From: Devosia sp. Root436
GTDB taxonomy: Bacteria; Pseudomonadota; Alphaproteobacteria; Rhizobiales; Devosiaceae
Length of the DNA: 64,000 nt
Assembly (NCBI RefSeq): GCF_001426345.1
Contig: NZ_LMEM01000001.1
Coordinates: 745,349 to 809,348 of the forward strand
Reading direction: 5' to 3'
The translations under genes and the position numbers were made by a program. This document shows, piece by piece, positions 26,236 to 34,468 of the stretch (its first letter is position 1; the number at the start of each line of letters is the position of its first letter). Below the pieces are notes generated by a model. It ran no database searches and was not told the origin of the DNA. It saw only the letters and a list, made by a program, of their open reading frames with translations.

Positions 26236-26398
26236 TCTTCCTTCCCCCCTTGAGGGAGAAGGTGCCCGAAGGGCGGATGAGGGGTTTCTTCCTTCATCTC
26301 TGGCATACCTGCACGCAGCATCCCTCACCCTGGCCTTCCGCTGAACGCGTCAGGCCGTCCCTCTCCCTCAAGGGGAGAGGGGGAAAAGTGGGCGGCGG
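26236..26398. repeat. Pyrimidine-rich intergenic repeats between convergent genes
   Basis: Two palindromic blocks face each other: CCCCTTGAGGGAGAAGG followed by GCCCGAAGGGCGGATGAGGG, and CCCTCACCCTGG...CGTCCCTCTCCCTCAAGGGGAGAGG. The first block recurs at about 43975-44013. They lie between the 3' ends of the TSUP and molybdopterin oxidoreductase genes and may act as a bidirectional terminator. Confidence 0.65.
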
Positions 26399-26400
26399 CG

Positions 26401-28494
26401 TTAGTCAGCCCGCCGGACCCAGACTGCGGCATCGTGGAAGGTGGCGCCGCCGTAGGGCGGGGCTGGGGTGGCGTTGGTGAGGGTGTTGATGCCCTTGCCG
26501 CGGCGGTGGGACTTGTTCTGGTGCAGGCCTTCGGCGATGAGCACGCCTGACGGCAGGCCGGTGCGGATGCGGGCGGTGAGATCGACGCTGCCCCTGATAT
26601 TGCCGACGGTGACGAATTCGCCATCGAGGATCCCGAGGCGGGCGGCGTCATCGGGGTGGATGAAGACGGAGGGTACGCCCTCGCGCTTCTGGCTGCCGGG
26701 GGTTTCGTTGAAGGTCGAATTGAGGAAGGCGCGGGCCGGGCTGGTGGCGAGGCGGAACGGGTGCTCGGCATCGGTCGGCTCGTTGATGGCCCAGTGATCG
26801 GCGAAGCGCGGCATGTCCTGGGGGTCGCAGACCCAGAGATAGCCCTTTTTGTCAGCGACATCCTGCCAGTTCGGCGCGAAGCGGAAGCGCTTGTCGGGCC
26901 AGGCGAAGCCATCGGCAAAGCGGGCGGCAGCATCGGGGCGTTCGCGATCGACGAAGCCTGATTTTTCGACCTCGTCCAAAGGCGGATAGTTCGAGCGACG
27001 GAAGGTTTCGGCGACGACGTCGCGGTCGAGAGTGCGGAAGCTGTCGTCATCGAGGCCGAGGCGCAAGGCCAGGGCGTTGATGACTTCATGGTTGGAGCGG
27101 GTTTCGCCGGGGCGCTGGATCACGGCGGGGCCATAGAGCACGCGGGTATGGCCGCCGCGGGTGTAATAGTCGTTGTGTTCGAGGAACATGGTGGCCGGCA
27201 GCACGATATCGGCGAATTCGGCCGTCTCGGTCATGAACTGCTCGTGGACGACGAGGAACAGGTCGTCGCGGGCAAAGCCGGCATGGGCCAGGGTCTGGTC
27301 GGGGGCGACGGCGGCCGGGTTGGTATTCTGGACGATCATGGCCTTGACCGGGCCCCCACCTTTGAGGGCCCTGGCATCGCCAGTGAGGATGGGGCCGATC
27401 TCGGACATGTCGAGCCAGCGCGGCTCGCCCTTCTGCATGGCGTCGCCCGATATGGCGGATTTGTCGAGCTGCCAGGTGCCGGAATTGGAATGGAAGGCGC
27501 CGCCGCCGCGATGCTGCCAGGCGCCGGTCATGGCGGGAATGCAGAGCGCGGCGTGCATGGCCGTGGCGCCATTGCGCTGGCGGGTGAAGCCGAAGCCGAG
27601 GCGGAAATAAGTGCGTGGGGTGGTGCCGACGAGATGGGCGAAGGTGGTGATCTGTTCCACCGTGAGGCCGGTGATTTCGGCGGCCCATTCGGGCGTCCGG
27701 GTCGCCAGGTGGGCTTCGAAATCCGGCCCGAAATCGGTGTAGCCAGCCATGTAGGCGCGGTCGGCGAGGTTGTCGCGCAGCAGGATGTGCATGACCGATA
27801 CGGCCAGGGCGCCATCGGTGCCGGGGCGGAGCACGAGGCCGAGATCGGCCTGGGCCATGGTGGCGGTTTCATAGATATCGATGACGACGATCTTGGCCTT
27901 GCGCTCCTTCCTGGCGCGCATGGCGTGGGTCATGACATTGACCTGGGTGTGGACGGCGTTGGTGCCCCAGATGACGACGCAATCGCTCTCGGCCATCTGC
28001 TCGGGATTGACGCCGCCGAGCAGGCCGGTGCCGGCGATATAGCCCGGCCAGGAGGTGCCGATGCAGATGGTTTCGTATTGGCGGGAATAGCCCTTGGCAG
28101 CGCGCAGGCGATCGATGCCATCGCGGTGCACATGGCCCATGGTGCCGGCATAGAAATAGGGCCAGATGGCTTCGGCGCCGTGTTCGGCTTCGATCCGGGT
28201 GAAGCGGGCGGCGATCTCGTCGAGCGCTTCATCCCAGGTGATCCGCTCGAACTGGCCGCTGCCCTTGGGGCCGGTGCGGCGCAGAGGGTGCAGCAGCCGC
28301 TCGGGATGGTGGACGCGCTCGGCATAGCGGGCGACCTTTTCGCAGATGACCCCGGCCGTATAGGGGTCGTCCTTGGCACCACGGACGCGGCCGATGGTGT
28401 GCGCGTCGATAATGTCCACGTCCAGCGCGCAGGCGGAGGGACAGTCATGCGGGCAGACCGAGCGGGCGGTGCGGATGGCGACGGGCTGGTTCAT
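26401..28494 (-). CDS. Molybdopterin-dependent oxidoreductase (DMSO reductase family)
   Basis: A 697-residue catalytic subunit. The N-terminus has CPHDCPSAC and, some 27 residues later, VICEKVARY, a Cys-x3-Cys-x3-Cys-x27-Cys set for one [4Fe-4S] cluster, then the family blocks RRTGPKGSGQFERITWDEALDEI (split) and GTNAVHTQVN. The C-terminal cofactor domain includes FVTVGNIRGSVDL. No twin-arginine signal is present, so it is probably cytoplasmic. No small subunit or cofactor gene is adjacent. The substrate cannot be named; the family includes formate dehydrogenase-like and BisC-like enzymes. Confidence 0.9.
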   Translation of the reverse strand: MNQPVAIRTARSVCPHDCPSACALDVDIIDAHTIGRVRGAKDDPYTAGVICEKVARYAERVHHPERLLHPLRRTGPKGSGQFERITWDEALDEIAARFTRIEAEHGAEAIWPYFYAGTMGHVHRDGIDRLRAAKGYSRQYETICIGTSWPGYIAGTGLLGGVNPEQMAESDCVVIWGTNAVHTQVNVMTHAMRARKERKAKIVVIDIYETATMAQADLGLVLRPGTDGALAVSVMHILLRDNLADRAYMAGYTDFGPDFEAHLATRTPEWAAEITGLTVEQITTFAHLVGTTPRTYFRLGFGFTRQRNGATAMHAALCIPAMTGAWQHRGGGAFHSNSGTWQLDKSAISGDAMQKGEPRWLDMSEIGPILTGDARALKGGGPVKAMIVQNTNPAAVAPDQTLAHAGFARDDLFLVVHEQFMTETAEFADIVLPATMFLEHNDYYTRGGHTRVLYGPAVIQRPGETRSNHEVINALALRLGLDDDSFRTLDRDVVAETFRRSNYPPLDEVEKSGFVDRERPDAAARFADGFAWPDKRFRFAPNWQDVADKKGYLWVCDPQDMPRFADHWAINEPTDAEHPFRLATSPARAFLNSTFNETPGSQKREGVPSVFIHPDDAARLGILDGEFVTVGNIRGSVDLTARIRTGLPSGVLIAEGLHQNKSHRRGKGINTLTNATPAPPYGGATFHDAAVWVRRAD

Positions 28495-28640
28495 GGCATG
28501 AGGTTAGCGGAGGGCGGTGCGGCGCTCAATTGAATTGGGGTGATGGGTGATATTTGCGGCGTGAATGCGTGCAGAACCGCCGCCTGGATCGCGGTTTTCA
28601 CGAGAGATGGCCGGACCCCGAGACGGCCGCCGCCCCTGAG

Positions 28641-29267
28641 TCAGAGCGTGGCGAAAGCCTTGGTGCTGGTTTCGGCGTTGCGGCGGGCGCGGTTGGTGGC
28701 GTGGATGGCCAGTTGGGCGGCGCCGGAGTGGAACTGGGAGAAGGTGACGCGCCTCGCGTCATGGGTGGCGATGGTGACGCCGCGCCAGTTGGGGCGGACG
28801 GCGCGCACGTCGGACCAGGCCAGCGTCGTTTCGCGACCGAAGGCATTACGGTGTTCGAGCCGGGTATTGTTCCAGCGAACACGGGTGAAGAGGCCACCAA
28901 GGCCGATGGCGACGGCCCCACCGCCCAGCAGCAGCGAAGCGATGAAGGTGGCGATCATCTGGGTGGGTTCGACATGGCGGCTACCGCCGATGACGATGAT
29001 GGCGCTCATCAGCACCACGGCGAGCGCGGCGGCCCCGTAGCAGGCGAAATATTCCACCATGGACGGGCGCAGTTCGGACCAGCCATCGACGTTGACGGCC
29101 TCCTCGCTCTGCACCAGGCGCAAGGCGAGGAACGCGGCATAGCCGAAGGCGACCACGCCAGCAGCGCGGGCGAGCGGCAGACCTGATGTGAAGGGGACGT
29201 ATTTGAGGACGATCAGCGAAACGACTACGACAAGTGGCAAAGCCACTTCCTGCCAGCGCAAGGGCAC
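28641..29267 (-). CDS. Hypothetical membrane protein with C-terminal soluble domain
   Basis: A 208-residue protein I do not recognise. It has four hydrophobic helices (around 8-24, 33-50, 73-95 and 102-124) and then a soluble C-terminal part with TRLEHRNAFGRETTLAWSDVRAVRPNWRG, which resembles a small PH-like domain of bacterial membrane proteins. The start is GTG at 29267 with GGAGAG six bases upstream. It ends 146 bases beyond the oxidoreductase start and seems independent of it. Confidence 0.65.
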   Translation of the reverse strand: MPLRWQEVALPLVVVVSLIVLKYVPFTSGLPLARAAGVVAFGYAAFLALRLVQSEEAVNVDGWSELRPSMVEYFACYGAAALAVVLMSAIIVIGGSRHVEPTQMIATFIASLLLGGGAVAIGLGGLFTRVRWNNTRLEHRNAFGRETTLAWSDVRAVRPNWRGVTIATHDARRVTFSQFHSGAAQLAIHATNRARRNAETSTKAFATL

Positions 29268-29555
29268 TATTGCTCTCCAGAAATAGGGGCGCCGGCGACG
29301 CTAAGTCGGCAATCTATGGGACGAATCTAGCAAGGTTCAGTGATTTGACCATTAACAATTCCGGGAGCGGCATACGTTCGCGGGGAACATCAGCTTTTTT
29401 GCAACAGGGCGGCGGGCTGAGAAAGTGATTCAAGCGCTTCGCGTGGTGATTCAAAGGAATGGCGGAATGAGTCCGCCGACGAGCCCAAGAGCTTGACAGA
29501 GAAGGGGGATTCCCGCTTTCGCGGGAATAACGTGGTGGGGTCGAATGACGCTGGA
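29268..29555. repeat. Intergenic gap with small palindromes
   Basis: This 288-bp gap holds ATTCCCGCTTTCGCGGGAAT (29510-29529), a perfect hairpin often seen in interspersed elements, and GGCGGAATGAGTCCGCC near 29460. A GTTCCCCGCGAACG-like block lies near 29380. I see no convincing reading frame. The hairpins could terminate transcription of sugE, which ends at 29556. Confidence 0.5.
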
Positions 29556-29870
29556 TCAGCTCAGCACCTTGAGGCCGACAATGCCAGCGACGATGAGGCC
29601 GATGCTGGCGAGGCGAGCCGCCGTGGCCGGGTCGCCGAAGAGATACATGCCCAGCAAGGCCGTGCCGACGGTGCCGATGCCGGTCCAGACGGCGTAGCCG
29701 GTGCCGACGGGCAGATCGCGCAGGGCGAGGCCCAAGAGGGCCACGCTGATGACCATGGCGAGCACGGTCAGCGTGGTGGGGACGAGGCGGGTGAAGCCCT
29801 CGGTATATTTTAGGCCGATGGCCCAACCCATTTCAAAAATGCCGGCAATGACGAGATAGACCCAAGCCAT
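29556..29870 (-). CDS. sugE: SMR-family guanidinium exporter (SugE/Gdx)
   Basis: A 104-residue four-helix small multidrug resistance protein starting [22 protein letters not shown]. The conserved Glu13 in helix 1 and the segment [16 protein letters not shown] in helix 3 are family hallmarks; the KYTEGFTR loop is typical of the Gdx (SugE) clade, which exports guanidinium rather than bulky cations. It works as an antiparallel dimer in the inner membrane. The upstream leader holds two ACGA-loop hairpins matching a guanidine-II riboswitch, which strongly supports the Gdx assignment. Confidence 0.92.
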   Translation of the reverse strand: MAWVYLVIAGIFEMGWAIGLKYTEGFTRLVPTTLTVLAMVISVALLGLALRDLPVGTGYAVWTGIGTVGTALLGMYLFGDPATAARLASIGLIVAGIVGLKVLS

Positions 29871-29905
29871 GGAATTACTCCTGACGACGCCCAAGGGCGT
29901 CTTAT

Positions 29906-29962
29906 GGCGGGTCGTCCCGGCCGGGAAAATGGAGAAGCCGCGAGGTCGTCCACGCGCGGCTT
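29906..29962 (-). ncRNA. Guanidine-II (mini-ykkC) riboswitch upstream of sugE
   Basis: On the minus strand two consecutive hairpins each end in an ACGA loop closed by G-C pairs: AGCCGCG..GG-ACGA-CC..CGCGGCT (29936-29961) and CGGG-ACGA-CCCG (29908-29919). Paired stem-loops with ACGR loops are the defining feature of this class, in which each loop pair binds guanidinium. A third hairpin, GACGCC-CTTG-GGCGTC (about 29885-29900), sits just before the AGGAG ribosome site and may be the expression platform. Confidence 0.9.
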
Positions 29963-29995
29963 CAGAAATAAGGCATATCGGGCGGAAGGTGAAGA

Positions 29996-30028
29996 GCGTC
30001 CCCGGACCATAGGATGGTCCGGGGACGC
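29996..30028 (-). terminator. Perfect 15-bp stem-loop after the EmrB-type gene
   Basis: GCGTCCCCGGACCAT pairs without mismatch with ATGGTCCGGGGACGC around a three-base loop, five bases past the efflux pump stop codon. No T-run follows on the minus strand (TCTTCACC). It probably ends or protects the pump mRNA and separates it from the riboswitch-sugE unit. Confidence 0.7.
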
Positions 30029-30033
30029 ATGGG

Positions 30034-31614
30034 TCAGGCGCCGACCGCTGCGGCGGCAGCGTTTTCCTCGGCCCCGATCTCGGCTTCGGGTTCCTTGCGC
30101 AAAGTGGTGGCCAGCGGAATTTCCTTGAGCAGGAAGGTCAGGCAGAAGGCGATCAGGGCGGCAGCAGCGGCGGTGAGGAAGACCGGGTGCAAGGCAGCGG
30201 CGAAGCCTTCGAGCACCTGGGCGCGCGCGGCCTCGGGCAGCGCCTGGATGGCCTGGGCGTTGAAGGCGCCGCCGCCAGTGGGCACGGTGCCGCCAAGCTG
30301 GTTGACAAGGCCACTGGAGAAGATGGCGCCGAAGACCGACACGCCGATGGAGCCGCCGATCTGGCGGAACAGGGTGCTGCCCGCGGTGGCGACGCCGACC
30401 AGTTCACGCGGCACGGCATTCTGCGTGGCAGTGACGCTGACGCTGTTGATGGGGCCGATGCCGACGCCGACCACGAACATGTAGAGGGCGATCTGCCAGT
30501 CGGGGGTATCGAGCCGCATCATGCCCAGCAGCAGCAGGCCGCCGAACAGCACGGCCGAGGCCAGCATGGGCAGCAGCTTGTAGCGGCCGGTCTTGCTCAT
30601 GACGAAGCCGGACAGGGTCGAGGCGCCGATAAGGCCGACCATCATGGGCAGCAACTGGAAGGCCGAATTGGTGGGCGAAATGCCCTTGGCGATCTGCAGG
30701 TAGAGCGGCAGGAAGGTGATGGAGCCGAACATGGCCATGCCGACGAGGAAACCAACGGAATTGGTGACGACGAAGGTATTGTTGCGGAAGAGCTGCAAGG
30801 GCAGCACCGGCTCGGCGGCGCGGGATTCCACCCAGACGAAGGCGACAATGGCCACCAGCGACAGGGCGATCATGCCGACGATCTGCGCGGAGAACCACGG
30901 GAAGGTATTGCCACCCAGGCTCGTGGCCAGCACGAAGGCCGACAAAGCCGCAGTGAGCAGGACGAAGCCCATATAGTCTATTGTGTGGGCGACGCGGGTC
31001 ACCTTGGGCTTGAGGGCGAAGCCGATCACCACCAGCGCCAGCAGGCCGAGCGGCAGGTTGATGATGAAAATCCAGTGCCAGCTCAGGTGTTCGACGATGA
31101 AGCCGCCGAGCAGCGGGCCGACCACGGTGGCGACGCCGAAGACGGCGCCGAAAATGCCCTGGATCTTGCCGCGCTGGCGCGGGGGAATGACGTCGGCCAC
31201 CACGGTCATGGCCACGACCATGAGGCCGCCACCGCCGAGACCCTGCACGGTGCGGGCGAAGATGAGGAAGTTCATCGAATTGGCGAAGGCGGAGAGCCCT
31301 GCCCCGATGAGGAAGATGACGATGGCGGCCTGCAGGACGATCTTGCGGCCGTAGAGATCGCCGAGCTTGCCGTAGATGGGAGCGACGACGGTGGAGCTGA
31401 GCAGATAGGCGATGACCACCCAGGTCAGGTGCTCAAGGCCGCCGAGTTCGCTGACGATGGTAGGCAAGGCTGTGGAGACGATGGTCTGGCCGAGGGAGGC
31501 CAGCAGCAGCGTCACGGCGACGGCGCCGATGATGAGGCCCACCGACTGAGCCTGCGGCTCTTCGGGGGCCGACTGTGCCTGCGACGCAGCGGCGGATGGT
31601 GCAGCTTGAGACAT
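30034..31614 (-). CDS. MFS multidrug efflux transporter, DHA2 (EmrB/QacA) family
   Basis: A 526-residue, probably 14-helix drug:proton antiporter of the inner membrane. Motif A appears as [11 protein letters not shown] in the loop between helices 2 and 3, and motif D1-like residues as [15 protein letters not shown] at helix 1, both DHA2 hallmarks. The N-terminus carries an Ala/Gln-rich cytoplasmic tail and the C-terminus another charged tail. It is transcribed divergently from a MarR regulator, with a 29-bp operator between them, so it is probably induced by a ligand of that regulator. Confidence 0.93.
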   Translation of the reverse strand: MSQAAPSAAASQAQSAPEEPQAQSVGLIIGAVAVTLLLASLGQTIVSTALPTIVSELGGLEHLTWVVIAYLLSSTVVAPIYGKLGDLYGRKIVLQAAIVIFLIGAGLSAFANSMNFLIFARTVQGLGGGGLMVVAMTVVADVIPPRQRGKIQGIFGAVFGVATVVGPLLGGFIVEHLSWHWIFIINLPLGLLALVVIGFALKPKVTRVAHTIDYMGFVLLTAALSAFVLATSLGGNTFPWFSAQIVGMIALSLVAIVAFVWVESRAAEPVLPLQLFRNNTFVVTNSVGFLVGMAMFGSITFLPLYLQIAKGISPTNSAFQLLPMMVGLIGASTLSGFVMSKTGRYKLLPMLASAVLFGGLLLLGMMRLDTPDWQIALYMFVVGVGIGPINSVSVTATQNAVPRELVGVATAGSTLFRQIGGSIGVSVFGAIFSSGLVNQLGGTVPTGGGAFNAQAIQALPEAARAQVLEGFAAALHPVFLTAAAAALIAFCLTFLLKEIPLATTLRKEPEAEIGAEENAAAAAVGA

Positions 31615-31691
31615 TGGACGATCCTTTGGCCCGGCGGGGGGGCATCATGCCCACTTGCGGGATGAATTATTGCGGCATATATCTGCTCACA

Positions 31692-31720
31692 GCAATTACA
31701 TGTCAATAGCATGCAATTGC
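31692..31720. promoter_or_regulatory. MarR-type operator between efflux pump and regulator
   Basis: GCAATTACATG (31692-31702) and CATGCAATTGC (31710-31720) form an 11-bp inverted repeat with one mismatch and a 7-bp spacer. An overlapping 16-bp palindrome, CAATAGCATGCAATTG (one mismatched pair), shares the right arm. A/T-rich dyads of this kind at divergent marR/efflux junctions are typical binding sites of MarR proteins. Confidence 0.75.
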
Positions 31721-31750
31721 CCGAAGCATGCGAAAATTGCGAGGACTGTC

Positions 31751-32395
31751 ATGCCCCATCAAGGTGGCAAAACCGAAATCAACGCGCTGCTGCGCAAGGC
31801 CGGCATCGATGCGCCCACCGCGGAAGCCGTCATCCACATCGACGCCCTGATGCAGAACTGGCGCCGGCGCTCGATGAAACGCGAGCTCGGACAGAAGGCG
31901 CTGCTCGACCTCAAGATCGGCATCGACCTGGCGCAGTTGGACGTGCTTTTCGCCATCGAGGCGCCGGAAGATGAATTCGGCGAAATGGCCGGCGGGGAGA
32001 CCATGGTGGCCTCGGTGGCCGAACGGCTGGCCATCGATCCGTCGCGGGCCAGCCGCGTAGTGAGCGAGATGGTGGAAATGGGCTATGCACGGCGAGCGGC
32101 CAGCCAGGCCGATGCGCGGCGCACCATCATCGAGCTGACCGATGCGGGGCAGACCATCGTCAAGGCGGTGCGCGCCTACAAATTCCTGATCATGGGCGAT
32201 TTTCTCGGCAGTTGGAGCACCGAAGAACTGAACACCTTCGTACCGCTGTTGCGCAGGTTCGGTAGCTGGCCGGAACATACCGAGCCGGGCGCGGCGAAGT
32301 TCGCCGACGATATCGCCACGCTGGCGCAGCAGATCGCCGCCAATCGCAAGCAGGTCGAGCCGGCCCGACTGGACCGACTCGCGACGGCAGATTAG
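31751..32395 (+). CDS. MarR-family transcriptional regulator
   Basis: A 214-residue winged-helix regulator. The DNA-binding part shows VASVAERLAIDPSRASRVVSEMVEMGYARRAASQADARRTIIELT in sequence (positions about 92-136), the recognition helix plus a DxR-type wing. An N-terminal helical extension (about 40 residues) and a C-terminal 60-residue helical part make it longer than average. The ATG at 31751 was chosen because earlier starts would translate the operator. It likely represses the divergent pump and itself; the next pump gene follows by 30 bases and may be co-regulated. Confidence 0.9.
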   Translation: MPHQGGKTEINALLRKAGIDAPTAEAVIHIDALMQNWRRRSMKRELGQKALLDLKIGIDLAQLDVLFAIEAPEDEFGEMAGGETMVASVAERLAIDPSRASRVVSEMVEMGYARRAASQADARRTIIELTDAGQTIVKAVRAYKFLIMGDFLGSWSTEELNTFVPLLRRFGSWPEHTEPGAAKFADDIATLAQQIAANRKQVEPARLDRLATAD

Positions 32396-32425
32396 GCAGG
32401 TCGTCCGCCAGGGAGAGCGGACGAG

Positions 32426-33640
32426 ATGGCACGGACCACACGCATGCCGGTGACCGCCCTGCTTGGGGCGAACATGTTCTTTTCGGGCGTGAGCTACGCC
32501 GCCACGATCCCTTATGCGACGCTTGTGGGGGTGGACACGCTGGGGTTTTCGCCGGCCTGGTTTGCGACCATCATGAGTACCGGCGCGATCCTGGGAACCT
32601 TCGTTTCGCTGGGGCTTGGCTACCTTTCCGACAAGTTGCGTGACCGGCGGTTGCTGGTTTTCATCACGGCATTGGCGGGCATCGTCGCGCATGGCCTGAT
32701 CTATGTCTGGCCGACGCAATTGGCGTTCGCGGTCTCCATGGCGCTGATCATACCGATAGCCGGGGCCTGCTACGGTCAGGGTTTTGGCTATGTGCGCGTC
32801 TATTACCTGACCCACCGGCCCGACCGCGCGGACTTCATGGTGACGGCGCTTCGCACGGTGTTCACGCTGGCCTGGATCATCGTGCCGCCGCTGGCGGGCT
32901 GGGTGGCGGCAGAGTTCAGCATTTTCGACGTCTATCTGGCGTCCTCCCTCAGCTATGCAGGCATCGCCATCATATTTGCCCTGCTGATTGCCGACAGCGC
33001 GACAGCGGTGCAGATGCCAATGCCGGTCCGCGCCGAAGGGGCGTCGCGCCTGTCGGTCTTCGCGTTGCGTCCGGGCACGCTGGCGGGGCTGGTTGGCCTG
33101 ATCGTCATGACGGGCGCCATGCGCCTTCTGACCCTGACGGTATCGCTGTTCATCGTTGTCGACCTGGGTGGCACGGTGACAGATGTGGGCCTTTATGCCG
33201 GCATCACGGCGGCCACGGAGGCGCCGTTCATGCTGTTGCTTGCCTATCTGACGACACGGTTGACCAAGGAGACATTGCTGGCACTCGCCGGTCTCGTCAT
33301 GGCGGTGTTCATTGGGGCGATCAGCCAGCTCACCAGCGTCACCGCGCTGTTCTGGCTCCTGGCCCTCAATGGCCTGGGCACGGCCGCATTGATGAGCGTC
33401 AACATTTCCTATGTGCAGGACGCCATCAAGGGCCGGGTCGGGCTGTCCACTTCGCTGATGGATGTGGTGGCCATTGCCGCCAATTTACTGGGGGCAGCGG
33501 CATTCGGGCTGCTGGCGAGCGGAGGCGACTATCGCTTTGCCCTGACGGTGGCAGCGGGTGTGTCCGTCATCGGCGCGGCGATCATGGGCGGCGGGAACCT
33601 GTCGCGGCTCGGCCGACCCCGGGTTGCCGCAACAGGCTAA
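32426..33640 (+). CDS. MFS transporter, sugar efflux (SET)-like
   Basis: A 404-residue, 12-helix major facilitator protein. The N-terminal part reads GVSYAATIPYATLVGVDTLGFSP, and the helix 2-3 loop is LGYLSDKLRDRR, a motif A variant. The GQGFGYVRVYYLTHRPDRADFMVTALRT stretch in the central region resembles sugar efflux transporters of the SetA/SetB group. It probably lies in one transcript with the MarR gene. Its TAA overlaps the TAG of the convergent glycosyltransferase (CTAA). The substrate is uncertain. Confidence 0.85.
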   Translation: MARTTRMPVTALLGANMFFSGVSYAATIPYATLVGVDTLGFSPAWFATIMSTGAILGTFVSLGLGYLSDKLRDRRLLVFITALAGIVAHGLIYVWPTQLAFAVSMALIIPIAGACYGQGFGYVRVYYLTHRPDRADFMVTALRTVFTLAWIIVPPLAGWVAAEFSIFDVYLASSLSYAGIAIIFALLIADSATAVQMPMPVRAEGASRLSVFALRPGTLAGLVGLIVMTGAMRLLTLTVSLFIVVDLGGTVTDVGLYAGITAATEAPFMLLLAYLTTRLTKETLLALAGLVMAVFIGAISQLTSVTALFWLLALNGLGTAALMSVNISYVQDAIKGRVGLSTSLMDVVAIAANLLGAAAFGLLASGGDYRFALTVAAGVSVIGAAIMGGGNLSRLGRPRVAATG

Positions 33641-34431
33641 GCCACAATGCCCTCACGGGCGCAGAGTTCGGTCATGGCGCTGCCTGGTGGGGGTGGCGGC
33701 ATGTCGGCGCGGCCACGATTGGTGAGCTGGCTACGCCAGAGGTGGATGGCCAGCGTATCGGGGCGGATGGCCGGATCGACGCTGGAGCCGGGCTGCATGA
33801 GCGCCGGGATGCCCTCATAGGGGATCGGATAAAGCGCTGAACTGGGCAGGACATGGCCGGAAAGGCCACGTTTGCGCACGTAATGGGTCAGGGCCATGGG
33901 ACCGGTGGCGCCGTATTGCATATATTCGGGTGGGACCTGCCGGCCCACCAGGCGGCGGGCCGCGACTTCGAGGCGGCGGAAGGGCGGCAGGTGTGGCTCC
34001 AGCAGCGGGCGCGGGCCGGGCGCGAAAATGGCAAGCAGGTCGTCGAGCAAGGGCGCATCGGGCGGGATGTGGAGGACGGCGCCATTGACCGAGCCGGGAC
34101 GCTCCCAGGCCATGAGGTAGTCGGGCGGGCCGGCGATCGGCTGGACGCAATAGACGTCGAGATCGGCATAGACGCCGCGGCCTTGACGCAGGCCGGTCAT
34201 GCGGAAGAGGTCGGAGAAGACGCCGGGCGTACCCCTTCCCTTGTAGAATACCAGCCGCTCACGCGGCAGGACGTCGGCCGCATCGCAGGCCACCGCGCCT
34301 GAGGGCAGGCCGGGGATCGTATCGTAGGAATAGACTTCCACGCGGTGCCCACGACGGCTGAACGAGGCGATGGACAGGGCTTCGAGCCAACTCATCGACC
34401 CATGCCAGAAGCTGAAGATGGTGGGGAGCAA
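33637..34431 (-). CDS. GT32-like glycosyltransferase (DXD-type)
   Basis: A 264-residue protein resembling family 32 and Gb3-synthase-type glycosyltransferases. The N-terminus LLPTIFSFWHGSMSWLEALSIASF matches their opening strand, FSDLFRMTGLRQGRGVYADLDVYC holds the DXD metal/nucleotide-sugar motif (DLD), and the C-terminal AIHLWRSQLTNRG fits the late conserved His-Trp block. The start is TTG at 34431, supported by GGAGAA eight bases upstream and by the need for this N-terminus. It stands alone, so the acceptor (capsule, LPS or other glycan) is unknown. Confidence 0.82.
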   Translation of the reverse strand: MLPTIFSFWHGSMSWLEALSIASFSRRGHRVEVYSYDTIPGLPSGAVACDAADVLPRERLVFYKGRGTPGVFSDLFRMTGLRQGRGVYADLDVYCVQPIAGPPDYLMAWERPGSVNGAVLHIPPDAPLLDDLLAIFAPGPRPLLEPHLPPFRRLEVAARRLVGRQVPPEYMQYGATGPMALTHYVRKRGLSGHVLPSSALYPIPYEGIPALMQPGSSVDPAIRPDTLAIHLWRSQLTNRGRADMPPPPPGSAMTELCAREGIVA

Positions 34432-34468
34432 GGTTTATCTTCTCCGAACTCGACGGCCGGCCCTGAGA

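Noticed and set aside
27088..28533. 481-codon plus-strand frame opposite the molybdopterin oxidoreductase.
   Set aside because: Gly/Ala/Asp-rich translation without motifs; the opposite strand has a complete enzyme.
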